33,309 nucleotides of DNA. Origin: Solirubrobacteraceae bacterium. GTDB lineage: Bacteria > Actinomycetota > Thermoleophilia > Solirubrobacterales > Solirubrobacteraceae. Location of the stretch: contig JASHQV010000193.1 in NCBI GenBank assembly GCA_030038955.1, positions 1 through 33,309 on the forward strand, in the 5' to 3' direction. Position numbers and translations under genes: made by a program. The notes below the pieces were generated by a model. That model did not search any database and was not told the origin of the DNA. It saw only the letters and a program-made list of their open reading frames with translations. Positions 22,382 to 30,990 of the stretch are shown here, piece by piece; within the stretch, counting starts at the first letter, position 1; every line of letters starts with the position of its first letter.

Positions 22382-23805
22382 ACAGTAGGAACAGCGCTGC
22401 CATCAGCCGCCCGCAGGCCAGTGGAATCTCGCACTGGTTTGCGCAGCTCTACCCGGACGGATGCCCGCGTCGAACGACCCTATCGGGCCTGGTCGAGACC
22501 GACGTTTGCATCGTCGGGGCGGGCTACAGCGGCCTATGGACCGCCTACGAGCTGCGCCGGGCCGACCCAACACTTGACGTGGTCGTGGTGGAAGCGGAGG
22601 TCGCTGGCTTCGGCGCGTCTGGGCGCAATGGCGGTGCGGTCATCGCGCTCCTGCAGGGAACTCGTGAGCAGTGGGCACTACGAGGCGACGGACGCCGCGG
22701 TGCGATTGCGCTCGAACGTGAGATCATCCGTACAGTCGACGAGATTGGCGAGACAGTTCACCGCGAGGGTATCGACTGCGCTTTCTCCAAGAACGGGGTG
22801 CTTGAGGTAGCGCGCACCCAGACCGAGCTCCTTCACTTTCGCCACATGGTGCAGCGCGACCGCGAGTGGGGTTTTGGCCCCGACGACTACACGATGCTCG
22901 GCGCTGACGAAACTCGGCGACGCGTGGCGGTGGATGGCGCACTCGGTGCACGATTCAGCCCTCACTGCGCGAGCATCCATCCGGGCGCGCTGGTACGTGG
23001 ACTCGCTGACGCAACCGAGCGCGCGGGCGCCGTTATCTACGAAGGCTCGCCGGTACGATCGATTGAGCCAGGACGCGCTACCACTGTAGAGGGACAGGTG
23101 CGCGCTCGGTATGTGATTCGCGCGACTGAGGCGTACACCGAGAGTCTCGAATCCGATCACCGCCAAATCGTGCCGGTGCACACTTCGATGCTGGCGACGG
23201 CGCCGATCCCAGACGAGACCTGGGCACAGATCGGCTGGGCCGGGCGGGAGGCGCTACTTGCTGAGCACCCCTTCCTTCACCTTCAGCACACAGCCGATCA
23301 GCGGATCACGATCGGCGGCGACGACAACCGAATCCCTTACCGCTACGGCTCGCGACCCAGCCCTTTAGGCGGCGCGCCCAAGCGGGTCGTACACATGTAC
23401 CACTCAGAGCTACTGCGGCTGTTCCCTGCCCTGCGCGAGATACCCATCGAGCACACCTGGCAAGGTGTGTTTGGCGCACCGCGCAGTTGGATGCCGGGCG
23501 TCCATCTGGATCGCGACACAGGGCTTGGATGGGTCGGCGGCTACGTCGGCGAAGGGGTGGCACCGTCGAACCTTGCTGGGCGCACGATGCGCGACTTGGT
23601 GCTTGGACGCGACACCGAGCTCACCCGGCTGCCACTGGTGGAGCCGCCGATACGGCGCTGGGAGCCCGAGCCTCTTCGGTTCATCGGCGCTGCAGTGGTT
23701 GCGACGATGCGCAATGTCGGCACCCGCCGCGAGCTGCGAACAGACCGACCATCACGGTTGATCACGATGGGCAATCGTCTGGCGGGATACCAGGGTCATG
23801 GTTGA
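22378..23805 (+). CDS. FAD-dependent oxidoreductase (DAO superfamily, PuuB-like)
   Basis: 475 residues. After a 40-residue lead with HWFAQLYPDG, the FAD motif TDVCIVGAGYSGLWTAYELRR appears, followed by GFGASGRNGG, a loop shared by gamma-glutamylputrescine oxidase and other DAO-type amine oxidases. The C-terminal GLGWVGGYVGEGVAPSNLAGRTMRDLVLG closes the FAD site. It likely oxidises a C-N bond of a secondary amine or amino acid. It is last in the six-gene operon, overlapping the hydrolase stop by ATGA, and is followed by a hairpin. Confidence 0.92.
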   Translation: MNSRNSAAISRPQASGISHWFAQLYPDGCPRRTTLSGLVETDVCIVGAGYSGLWTAYELRRADPTLDVVVVEAEVAGFGASGRNGGAVIALLQGTREQWALRGDGRRGAIALEREIIRTVDEIGETVHREGIDCAFSKNGVLEVARTQTELLHFRHMVQRDREWGFGPDDYTMLGADETRRRVAVDGALGARFSPHCASIHPGALVRGLADATERAGAVIYEGSPVRSIEPGRATTVEGQVRARYVIRATEAYTESLESDHRQIVPVHTSMLATAPIPDETWAQIGWAGREALLAEHPFLHLQHTADQRITIGGDDNRIPYRYGSRPSPLGGAPKRVVHMYHSELLRLFPALREIPIEHTWQGVFGAPRSWMPGVHLDRDTGLGWVGGYVGEGVAPSNLAGRTMRDLVLGRDTELTRLPLVEPPIRRWEPEPLRFIGAAVVATMRNVGTRRELRTDRPSRLITMGNRLAGYQGHG

Positions 23806-24144
23806 CCCGTTCAACTGCAGGTTGCGGCTGAGTGCAGTTGTGCTGGCATTCTGCTCTGGCGGGACGGCTCGGACCGCGCGTGTCGAGTGGGTCAGCCATA
23901 CGCACAGGACGGGTCTGCGACAGCGAACTCCGAGTTCGTGACCGAGCCTACGCAGATAAACACCCGATCGAGCATCTCCCGTCACGCCAGGTCCTTTGCA
24001 CGCAGATCCACGCGAGCGCAGGGAAAGCATGATTGATCGACGCAACTATGGGTTCAGCTATGTGTCACGTACACAATTTGCTGAGCGGCTGCCGGCAGTC
24101 CGTCACGCTGGCGAGCGGGGTGGCGCGCGCACGTCACCCTGGGC
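23806..24144. other. Convergent intergenic region without a gene
   Basis: This 339-base gap separates the catabolic block from the methyl-cycle genes, whose ends face each other. Besides a hairpin at 23812-23840 it holds the inverted repeat TGTGT-cacgt-ACACA (24061-24075), of unknown meaning. No ORF here shows coding motifs. Confidence 0.6.
23812..23840 (+). terminator. Hairpin after the catabolic operon
   Basis: CAACTGCA pairs perfectly with TGCAGTTG around a 13-base loop, 7 bases after the FAD oxidoreductase stop. No U-tract follows, so termination efficiency is uncertain. Confidence 0.45.
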
Positions 24145-25074
24145 TCACATCAGCTCGACGGACTCGTGCTCGAAACGGCTGAACTCGCGCATCTCGGCGA
24201 CTCGGGCGTGAATCTCATCCATTGTCAGGTGTGCGACGCGGTCGGTGCCGAACTCCTCGACGTTGAACGACGCCACGGCCGTGCCGTAGGCCATCGCGCG
24301 ACGGAGAGCCTCGGCATCGTCGCGGGTGTCGGCGTGACGGGCGAGGTATCCCACGAACCCACCGGCGAACGTGTCGCCGGCGCCGGTGGGGTCGATCACG
24401 GTCTCCAGCGGGTAGGCGGGCAGCGCGAAGAAGGTTTCCTCCGTGATCAGCATCGCGCCATACTCGCCCTGCTTGGCCACGACCACCGACGGGCCCCATC
24501 CCAGCACCGTTCGCGCGGCCGCGACGGTGTTCGGCCGCTCGGTGAGTTGACGTAGCTCGGCGTCGTTGAGGATCAGGCAGTCGACCCGTTCGATCACCTC
24601 CAGCAGCGCCGGCCTCGCGCTCTCGATCCACAGGTTCATCGAGTCGAGCGCCACGAAGCCGGCGCGGCACTGATCGAGTACCTCGCGCTGCAGCTCCGGC
24701 TGGATGTTGGCCAGGAACAGCACATCGCTCTCGCGCGAGGCGGTCGACAGCTTGGGCTGGAAGTCCGCGAACACGCCGAGCTGGGTATCGAGCGTCTCCC
24801 GCGAGTTCAGGTCCCAGCCGTACTCGCCCGCCCAGGAGAACGTCTGCCCGTCCGGGCGGCGCTCGACGTCGCCGATGTCGGTGCCGCGGGTCGCGAGCAC
24901 CGCGAGCTCGCGCTCGCCGAAGTCGGTGCCGACCGGTCCAACGACCCGCACCCGGTCGAAGAACGACGCGGCGAGCGCGAAGTGCGTTGCCGCCCCGCCG
25001 AGCATCCGCTCCCGCTCACCGAACGGCGTCGTGACCGAGTCAAAAGCGATCGAGCCGACCACGGTGACGCTCAC
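24145..25074 (-). CDS. PfkB-family carbohydrate/nucleoside kinase
   Basis: About 309 residues. The N-terminus VTVVGSIAFDSV, the GGAATHFALAASFF substrate segment and the C-terminal IDPTGAGDTFAGGFVGYLA motif, with the catalytic Asp of GAGD, identify a ribokinase/PfkB kinase. The GTG at 25074 matches the start of the fold; the track start at 25224 runs into metK. It is third in a leftward set with metK and a homocysteine methyltransferase, 31 bases after metK. In that setting adenosine kinase, removing the adenosine from SAH hydrolysis, is an attractive but unproven role. Confidence 0.88.
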   Translation of the reverse strand: MSVTVVGSIAFDSVTTPFGERERMLGGAATHFALAASFFDRVRVVGPVGTDFGERELAVLATRGTDIGDVERRPDGQTFSWAGEYGWDLNSRETLDTQLGVFADFQPKLSTASRESDVLFLANIQPELQREVLDQCRAGFVALDSMNLWIESARPALLEVIERVDCLILNDAELRQLTERPNTVAAARTVLGWGPSVVVAKQGEYGAMLITEETFFALPAYPLETVIDPTGAGDTFAGGFVGYLARHADTRDDAEALRRAMAYGTAVASFNVEEFGTDRVAHLTMDEIHARVAEMREFSRFEHESVELM

Positions 25075-25105
25075 CGCGAGCCCCCTCCCGCCGGTCGCGC
25101 AGGGC

Positions 25106-26341
25106 TCACACCGGCACCTCCCCAGCCGACCGCGGGTCGTCCAGCCCGGCGGCGTTGCGGAGCTCCGTGGCCTTATCGGTCCGCTCCCACGTGAAGTCCG
25201 GCTCCTCACGCCCGAAATGGCCATACGCAGCGGTCTTCTGATAGATCGGCCGATGCAACTTCAGATACTCACGAATCGCCGCCGGACGCAAATCAAAATG
25301 CTGCTCAACCAACTCCAACAACCGCGCCCGCCCAACCCTCTCGGTCCCAAACGTCTCAACCATCACCGACAACGGACGCGCCACCCCAATCGCATACGCC
25401 ACCTGCAGCTCAACCCGCTCAGCCAACCCCGCCGCAACCAAGTTCTTCGCCACATACCGAGCCGCATACGAAGCCGAGCGATCAACCTTCGACGGATCCT
25501 TACCCGAGAACGCCCCACCACCATGTCGCGCCATCCCACCATACGTATCAACAATGATCTTCCGGCCCGTCATCCCACAATCCCCCATCGGCCCGCCAAT
25601 CACAAACCGACCCGTCGGATTCACCAGAAAACCGCGATACAGCCTCTGAGCATCAAACAGCCCCGCCGGCAGCACCGGCTCGACCACATGCTCCCACAAA
25701 TCCTCCTTGATCAACGCCTCCGACCCATCCCGATGCTGCGTCGAGACCAACAGCTTCACAACCTCCACCGGCCGACCATCGACATAACGAACCGTCACCT
25801 GCGTCTTACCATCCGGACGCAAATACGGAACGATCCCCTCCTTACGCACATCCGCGAGCCGCTTCGCCAACCGATGCGCCAACGAGATCGGCAACGGCAT
25901 CAACTCCTCCGTCTCACTCGTCGCATAGCCAAACATCATCCCCTGATCACCCGCGCCAACCAAATCCAGCGCGTCCTCGTCACCCGGATCAGTCCGCGAC
26001 TCAAACGCCCGCTCCACCCCCTGCGCGATATCCGGAGACTGCTTATCAATCGTGCTGACCACCGCACACGTATCGCAATCAAACCCGTACGTCGCATCGG
26101 TATAGCCAACCCGCCTGACCGTCTCCCGCGTCACCTCCTGGACATCCACATACGTATCAGTCGTGATCTCCCCCGAAACCACCACCAAACCCGTATTCAC
26201 CAACGTCTCACACGCCACATGCCCCAACGGATCATCCCGCAACACAGCATCCAACACACCATCAGAGATCTGATCAGCAATCTTATCCGGATGCCCCTCC
26301 GTAACCGACTCCGAGGTGAACAGGAACTCGTTATCAGCCAT
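25106..26341 (-). CDS. metK: S-adenosylmethionine synthetase
   Basis: 411 residues, full length. [31 protein letters not shown] and [17 protein letters not shown] are the ATP- and methionine-binding signatures. It makes SAM from ATP and methionine in the cytoplasm. It overlaps the upstream fusion methyltransferase stop by 8 bases, so the two are translationally linked. Codon use is odd: third positions are rich in T (GAT, GTT, GGT, TAT) and G, whereas neighbours prefer C. This also removes stops from the opposite strand and creates a spurious 620-residue antisense ORF. Confidence 0.97.
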   Translation of the reverse strand: MADNEFLFTSESVTEGHPDKIADQISDGVLDAVLRDDPLGHVACETLVNTGLVVVSGEITTDTYVDVQEVTRETVRRVGYTDATYGFDCDTCAVVSTIDKQSPDIAQGVERAFESRTDPGDEDALDLVGAGDQGMMFGYATSETEELMPLPISLAHRLAKRLADVRKEGIVPYLRPDGKTQVTVRYVDGRPVEVVKLLVSTQHRDGSEALIKEDLWEHVVEPVLPAGLFDAQRLYRGFLVNPTGRFVIGGPMGDCGMTGRKIIVDTYGGMARHGGGAFSGKDPSKVDRSASYAARYVAKNLVAAGLAERVELQVAYAIGVARPLSVMVETFGTERVGRARLLELVEQHFDLRPAAIREYLKLHRPIYQKTAAYGHFGREEPDFTWERTDKATELRNAAGLDDPRSAGEVPV

Positions 26342-28100
26342 CTCGTCTCATCTCCTGATCCTTATGAGTCACCTCCAACAGATACGCGACCACCACGTTC
26401 CGGTCACCGAGCGTCACGTGATATGCGTCCGAGAGCTCCTCGACCCGCGAGATCTGGGTCGCCTGCTCGTCGAACAGCTCGTGGAACGCGAAAAACCCAA
26501 AGTCCACAACCCGCGAGCCGAACCCCCGCACATCGAGCTGCTCGACCGTCCGTCGCTCCCCGATAATCGATAGTTGCAGTATATAGGCAATCCCATCATC
26601 AGCCAAAGCATCGGGTAGCAGCCCAATCAGATGGTCAATCAGGTTGCGTCCCCAGAAATCGAGCGGGCGGTGAGTCGGCGCGTGCTCGAACGGATCGACC
26701 GGGGTCTGGAACAGGCTGGCGACGATCACGTCGTAGCGCTCGTCGGGCCGCCACGGGAACAGATCGACGGCGTCCGCGCTCACGCGATCGGCGACACCGT
26801 TGCGGAAGGCGTTGGTAAGAGTGTTAGCCACCGCGGCGTGATCGATGTCGATCGCGTGCACGTGCGTGGCGCCGTTGAGTGCCATCTGCACAGTCAGCAG
26901 CCCGCTTCCGCAGCCGATGTCGAGGCAACGCTGGTGCGCACCGACGCCCTCGCGGAACAGGTACTTCCACACCAGGAAGCTGCCCTGCGTGGGAACGAAC
27001 ACCCCGGGTTCGATCGACACATCGGGGAAGTCGAGCGGGAACAGCTGCCTCCCGCGCCCGTCACGCCAGGGCTCGAACGCCGGCGGGGCGGCGTCCGCCG
27101 CGTCGCGTCCGGGGGTGACCAGCACCGCTTCCCGCCTGCTTCCCGGCTTGGTGCCGGCCAGCGCCGCTCGCGCCGCGGCAATGTGCTCGGGACCCACGCC
27201 GCAGCAGCCGCCTATGATCTGCGCCCCTTCCTCGCGCCAGCGAAGCGCGAGCTCGGCGTACTCGGCGCCGCCCGTGGCCAGCTCAGAGCGCCAACCGCCC
27301 ACCGACAGGTAGCCGAGGTTGGGATACGCGCCGAGTGGCAGATCGGTGAAGTCGCGCAGCCACGAGACCATGCCGGGCACATGATCGGGGGGCACACAGT
27401 TCACCAGCAACGCACCCACGCCCATCTCCTCGAAGCGCCTGGCCGCGCGTCCGAAGGCATCGCCCTCCGGGCCGCCCCAGTGCTCGCCGTACACGCCGCA
27501 CACACCGTGGCGGCAGCGACGGAAGCTCAGCCAGACTGGGAGCCCCGTAGCGAGCAGACGCTCAACGGTGACATAGGTCGAGCTGCGCACCAACGATAGG
27601 GTCTCGAGCAGGATCAAGTCCGGCGGCTCGTCTTCGAACGCGCGCGCCAACAGGCGAATCGTCTCGTGGCCATCCGGGGTGTCCACGTCTCCGTTGAGGC
27701 TGAAAGCCACCGCCGCCCCGTCGCCGCGTCCGACCTGATCGGCGGCGTCCCGCGCGAGCCGGACCCCCTGACGAGCCACGTCCATCCAATGCACCGGCTC
27801 GGTCGTGCGCCCGGCGAGCTGCAGATCGCCCTGGCGCACCGCCGTGGCCAGGCCCCAGGTGTCGGTCGTCAGCACGTCGCAGCCGGCGTCCGCGTACCGC
27901 CGGTGCACCGCCCTGACGCGCTCCGGGTCGGCCACGACCGCGGAGACGCCCCACAGGTGCTCCTCCACCTCAGGTCGCGATCCCGACACGCCGATCAGCT
28001 CGGTGCCGATCGCGCCGTCGAGCACCACGCAACGCTCGCTCGCGATCAGCTGCGCAATGCGCGCATATCCTCCCGCCGTTCTCGGTGCCGGTATCGCCAT
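26334..28100 (-). CDS. Homocysteine S-methyltransferase fused to class I SAM methyltransferase
   Basis: 588 residues in two parts. Residues about 20-325 are a homocysteine S-methyltransferase (BHMT/MHT) barrel: [10 protein letters not shown] at the start, LLVNCVPP with the first zinc Cys and [13 protein letters not shown] with the Cys-Cys pair. From about residue 350 follows a Rossmann methyltransferase with [26 protein letters not shown] and [13 protein letters not shown], resembling PrmA/HemK-type enzymes. The first domain should move a methyl group to homocysteine; the second should use SAM. GGAGGG lies about 8 bases before ATG 28100. It is first of the fusion-metK-kinase operon, behind a structured leader. 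Confidence 0.92.
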   Translation of the reverse strand: MAIPAPRTAGGYARIAQLIASERCVVLDGAIGTELIGVSGSRPEVEEHLWGVSAVVADPERVRAVHRRYADAGCDVLTTDTWGLATAVRQGDLQLAGRTTEPVHWMDVARQGVRLARDAADQVGRGDGAAVAFSLNGDVDTPDGHETIRLLARAFEDEPPDLILLETLSLVRSSTYVTVERLLATGLPVWLSFRRCRHGVCGVYGEHWGGPEGDAFGRAARRFEEMGVGALLVNCVPPDHVPGMVSWLRDFTDLPLGAYPNLGYLSVGGWRSELATGGAEYAELALRWREEGAQIIGGCCGVGPEHIAAARAALAGTKPGSRREAVLVTPGRDAADAAPPAFEPWRDGRGRQLFPLDFPDVSIEPGVFVPTQGSFLVWKYLFREGVGAHQRCLDIGCGSGLLTVQMALNGATHVHAIDIDHAAVANTLTNAFRNGVADRVSADAVDLFPWRPDERYDVIVASLFQTPVDPFEHAPTHRPLDFWGRNLIDHLIGLLPDALADDGIAYILQLSIIGERRTVEQLDVRGFGSRVVDFGFFAFHELFDEQATQISRVEELSDAYHVTLGDRNVVVAYLLEVTHKDQEMRRDG

Positions 28101-28193
28101 CTCCGCATCCCTCCGCTCAGCCGCTTGGCGAGTCCGCCCCTCAGCGACGGCGCCCGCATGGCACGAGTCGGACGGTAAGCCAATACCGAAGAG
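28101..28193 (-). promoter_or_regulatory. Structured leader of the methyl-cycle operon (candidate riboswitch)
   Basis: The leader predicted from the promoter is about 92 bases. On the minus strand CGGTA-TTGGCT-TACCG forms a small hairpin whose loop TTGGC can pair with GCCAA about 50 bases later (28129-28125), a possible pseudoknot; GTCCG and CGGAC add another stem between. SAM- and SAH-sensing pseudoknot RNAs exist upstream of such genes, but I cannot match this to a named class. Confidence 0.3.
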
Positions 28194-28199
28194 AGCGCC

Positions 28200-28229
28200 A
28201 CTATAGATTGGCTAGGGTAGGCCACTCAA
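28200..28229 (-). promoter_or_regulatory. Promoter of fusion methyltransferase-metK-kinase operon
   Basis: Minus strand TTGAGT (28229-28224), 18-base spacer, TATAGT (28205-28200). This is one of the best consensus promoters in the window. Confidence 0.6.
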
Positions 28230-28529
28230 TCGGGCTGGTTCTAGCTGCATGCTGGCCCCCAGCGGTGTCCGTCACACTCGTTGATCTGCCACCAGAGTGG
28301 GAGGTTCAGTCAACTAGACAGGGGTGCTATCGGCTGCGCGAGCTTAGTGTTTCGTTGCCGTGGACGCGACTGCCGGCCCGCTGGACGCCGTCTCGCGGCG
28401 CGTGGGCGTCGCGATTCTGGACGCCGCGATCGTCTTGCGCCCAGCCTCGTTGGCTGCACACCCGGCACCCGCGGAAGCCGCCGGCTGAGCGCTCGCCCCA
28501 CGTCGCGGTCGGGCGTATGCTCGCCGCGT
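28230..28529. other. Intergenic region before the GAF-LuxR pair
   Basis: 300 bases between the divergent methyl-cycle promoter and the first LuxR-type gene. The track ORF entering it (28281 onward) is composition-driven and lacks motifs. TATGCT at 28516-28521 is a possible -10 box about 9 bases before GTG 28530, which would give a leaderless mRNA. Confidence 0.4.
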
Positions 28530-29462
28530 GTGAGCCCCGTACAGGTGGACGACCTGCGGCAGATCCTGGCTGAGCTCCAGCAGCTTGAGCGCGAGCTCGT
28601 CGAGCAGCGCTACCTGCGCCGCTCGGACGGCATCGAACAGGTGCGAGAGGGACTTCGCCGGCTCGGCGAGATCGGATCGCCAGCCGGAATCATCTCCCGC
28701 TCGGCCGCGGAGCTCGCGACCAGCGGCAACTTCGCACTGGTGCTGGTCAGCCGCATTGCGCACGGCCGGATCTACCCCCAGGCCCTCTGGTCGCCCGACG
28801 ACGACGTGCGGCGCGAGGAGCTGCTCGCGATGCTCGCAGCGCGGACGATCCGACTCTCCTATCCGCTGATCGAGGCCGAGGTAGCTGAGCACCATCGACC
28901 GGCCGTGGTGTCAGTGACCGAGAGCGGTCCGCGCGCCTGCCGCGAACTCGTCGAGGCGTTCGCATGGAGGACGTACGCCGTCGGCCACCTCATGCTCGAG
29001 GGCCGCACGATCGGGCTGATTCACGCCTCATGTCCCCAACATGGAGAGGATGTCGACGAGCTCGACCTCGAGCTCGTCACGCTCTACGCCGACGGCCTGG
29101 GGCACGTGTTCGAGCGCGCGGTGCTGCGCGAGTATCTGCGGCACCAGCGACGGGTACTAGAGTCCGCCGGCCACTGGATCAGCGCGAACATGACCGAGCT
29201 GTCGGCGCTGATGGCCCCCGCAAAGATCGGCACGGCCAGCGATGGCGACCGCGAGCGCGACGTACTCACCCCGCGCGAGCTCCAGGTCATGCGGCTGATC
29301 GCTCAGGGTCGCTCCAATCGCGACATTGCCGGCTTGCTCGTCGTCGCCGAGGGCACGGTCAAGTACCACGTCAAGAACATCCTGCGCAAGCTCGATGCGC
29401 GCAGCCGGACCGAGGCGATCTCGCGCTATGTCCACCTCTACGGGGCTCCCGGCAGACCATGA
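28530..29462 (+). CDS. GAF-type sensor with LuxR HTH, transcriptional regulator (first of pair)
   Basis: About 310 residues. The N-terminal half has a heptad-like start (LRQILAELQQLERELVEQ) and a GAF-like region with FALVLVSRIAHGRIYPQALWSPDD and VGHLMLEGRTIGLIHASC. The C-terminal LTPRELQVMRLIAQGRSNRDIAGLLVVAEGTVKYHVKNILRKLDARSRTEAISRY is a textbook LuxR helix-turn-helix. GTG 28530 is preferred because upstream codons of the track ORF are arginine-rich noise. Its stop overlaps the second regulator as ATGA. Targets and ligand unknown. Confidence 0.86.
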   Translation: MSPVQVDDLRQILAELQQLERELVEQRYLRRSDGIEQVREGLRRLGEIGSPAGIISRSAAELATSGNFALVLVSRIAHGRIYPQALWSPDDDVRREELLAMLAARTIRLSYPLIEAEVAEHHRPAVVSVTESGPRACRELVEAFAWRTYAVGHLMLEGRTIGLIHASCPQHGEDVDELDLELVTLYADGLGHVFERAVLREYLRHQRRVLESAGHWISANMTELSALMAPAKIGTASDGDRERDVLTPRELQVMRLIAQGRSNRDIAGLLVVAEGTVKYHVKNILRKLDARSRTEAISRYVHLYGAPGRP

Positions 29463-30616
29463 CCGCGGACGGTCAGGTGGTCGACGATGCGATCGGGCGT
29501 CAGCTCAATCGCCGGATCGAGGAGGCGACGGGCAGGGCCCGCCGTGCACTCGGATGGGTCGACGACGACGGACGAGACAACGGTCGTGACGCGATCGCAA
29601 CGCTCATCGAAGCGCTCCACGCCGAGCTCTCGAAGGCCGGGGATGACGGTGCGGAGCGAGCCCAGGTCGAGGCGCACGACGGCGAGCTCAAGCGCCTGGA
29701 GCGGCGCTACCGGACGCGGTTCGACGCGCTCAGGGATGTGGACGTGGCCGTCGCCTCGCTGCGCCAGATCACCGTGCCCGACGCGATCCTTGCCCGCGCC
29801 CCGCTTGAGCTGTGCCAGCATTCGGGACTCGACCGGGTCGTCCTGAGCCTCGTCCGCGATCGGCACCTCGTGGCCGAGGCCGTCTACTTCCGCGGGGACC
29901 CAGTGGGAGCGGCCAAGGCGCTCGAGGCACTTCGTGATGCTCCGCCGCGCCTCGAGCATCCGCTGCTTGAGACCGATCTGCTGCGCCGCCGTCGCACCAC
30001 GATCGTGACCGACGTCCAGATCGATCGCCGTCGGCATGGGGCGATGGCGAAGATCATGGGTTGGCACGGTTATCTCGTCGCGCCGCTGCTGGTTGGGGGT
30101 GACTTGCTCGGGGCGATCCATGCCGACACCGGCCTCGACGGTCGCGCCATAGACGTGCTCGACGGCGACATCGTGTGGACCTTCGCACGCGGCCTCGCCG
30201 ATGCCTACGAGACCACCTCCCTGCGCCGCTCGCTGCGACGCCAGCGCGAGGAGATGGGCAGGTTCGTGGAGTGGCTCAGTGCGCGGGCAATCGAGCTCAG
30301 CAACACCTCGATCGAGCTGATCCCCGAGCAGACCTCGCCGCCCGATCCGCCCGGCAAGCTCGAGCTGGCCGCGGGCCAGGAGGGCACCGACGACCGCCTC
30401 GTGTTTTGGGACCTGCTGACTCGCCGGGAGCTCGACGTCCTGCGCCTAGTCGCACGCGGGAAGACGAACGGCGCGATCGCGGCGCAGCTGGTGATCTCGG
30501 AGGCGACAGTCAAGTTCCACGTGGTCAACACCCTCCGCAAGCTGCGCGTCTCCAGCCGGGCCGAGGCCGTTGCTCGCTACCACCGCCTGATGCGCGCCGG
30601 CCGCCGCCAGCCCTGA
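29459..30616 (+). CDS. GAF-type sensor with LuxR HTH, transcriptional regulator (second of pair)
   Basis: 385 residues, paralogous to the upstream gene. A charged, probably coiled N-terminal stretch (about residues 20-85, with EAHDGELKRLERRYRTRFDALRDVD) precedes a GAF-like domain (LCQHSGLDRVVLSLVRDRHLVAEAVYF, GWHGYLVAPLLVGGDLLGAIHAD). The C-terminus LTRRELDVLRLVARGKTNGAIAAQLVISEATVKFHVVNTLRKLRVSSRAEAVARY is the LuxR HTH. ATG 29459 overlaps the previous stop as ATGA; the 550-residue track ORF is an out-of-phase extension through the first gene. The pair may form heterodimers. Confidence 0.87.
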   Translation: MTADGQVVDDAIGRQLNRRIEEATGRARRALGWVDDDGRDNGRDAIATLIEALHAELSKAGDDGAERAQVEAHDGELKRLERRYRTRFDALRDVDVAVASLRQITVPDAILARAPLELCQHSGLDRVVLSLVRDRHLVAEAVYFRGDPVGAAKALEALRDAPPRLEHPLLETDLLRRRRTTIVTDVQIDRRRHGAMAKIMGWHGYLVAPLLVGGDLLGAIHADTGLDGRAIDVLDGDIVWTFARGLADAYETTSLRRSLRRQREEMGRFVEWLSARAIELSNTSIELIPEQTSPPDPPGKLELAAGQEGTDDRLVFWDLLTRRELDVLRLVARGKTNGAIAAQLVISEATVKFHVVNTLRKLRVSSRAEAVARYHRLMRAGRRQP

Positions 30617-30734
30617 GACCGCGGCCTGCACCCGGCTCCGTCCCGCCTCCGCGCCAACATCTGCTCGTCATGCCCAAGCTGTCTCCGGAGAGGAGATTCG
30701 CCGTAGACGAGAGACTGCCCTCGATTCAGCTGAG

Positions 30735-30779
30735 AGCCGACGCGGGGACTCGAGCCCCGGACCCCTTCATTACGAGCAG
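30735..30779 (-). pseudogene. Degenerate 3' half of a tRNA-Thr(CGT)-like gene
   Basis: On the minus strand the segment reads CTCGTAATGAAGGGGTC, a CGT anticodon loop plus the 3' anticodon-stem strand, then a T-arm of CGGGG-CTCGAGT-CCCCG (5-bp stem, 7-base loop) and CGTCGGC as acceptor strand. The D-arm and 5' acceptor are missing, T54 is C, and no CCA follows. Such 3' tRNA ends are typical attachment-site scars. Confidence 0.45.
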
Positions 30780-30788
30780 CGCCGGCCG

Positions 30789-30805
30789 CTTCATTCGGAG
30801 TGAAG
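30789..30805 (-). repeat. Second tRNA-Thr anticodon-arm-like copy
   Basis: The minus strand reads CTTCA-CTCCGAA-TGAAG, a perfect 5-bp stem with 7-base loop, followed by CGGCCGG. It resembles the anticodon arm expected for the fragment at 30735-30779, whose 3' strand is ATGAAGGGGTCCGG. Confidence 0.35.
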
Positions 30806-30990
30806 GATTAGCAGGCAATTTGAGCCCTCCCGGACCCCCGTGGGATCCGCTCTCAAACTGTCGGTATTTGCGGACTGATTACGGGGGTTTCGGCCCCAAA
30901 TCGGGATCTCGGGCCTTTTGGTCGGAGGCCGACGGGCCGACGTTGATGATCGGGAAGCTCGGGACCACCACGACGAGCGCATCCCTGTGT

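Larger units (their letters stand above)
30617..30990. other. Intergenic region with tRNA-derived debris
   Basis: 374 bases between the second LuxR-type gene and the convergent ribonucleotide reductase gene. It holds no convincing ORF. Inside are tRNA-Thr-like fragments (30735-30805), and a GGGG/CCCC inverted repeat around 30883-30897 that could serve as part of a terminator. Confidence 0.5.

Noticed and set aside
24061-24075. TGTGT-cacgt-ACACA as an operator
   Set aside because: It lies between two convergent gene ends with no promoter nearby, so a regulatory role is unsupported.
24704-26566. 620-residue plus-strand ORF opposite metK
   Set aside because: It is a shadow of metK's unusual codon use. 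The translation is rich in Arg, His, Pro, Asn and Ile with no domain, while the minus strand encodes an intact metK.
28964-30616. 550-residue reading of the second LuxR-type gene
   Set aside because: The first 165 codons lie out of phase over the first LuxR-type gene and are arginine-rich noise; ATG 29459 at the ATGA overlap is the sensible start.
30789-30805. Complete tRNA-Arg(CCG) gene based on a perfect anticodon-like arm
   Set aside because: No D-arm, no correctly spaced T-arm and no acceptor pairing; better read as a degenerate copy of the nearby tRNA-Thr-like fragment.
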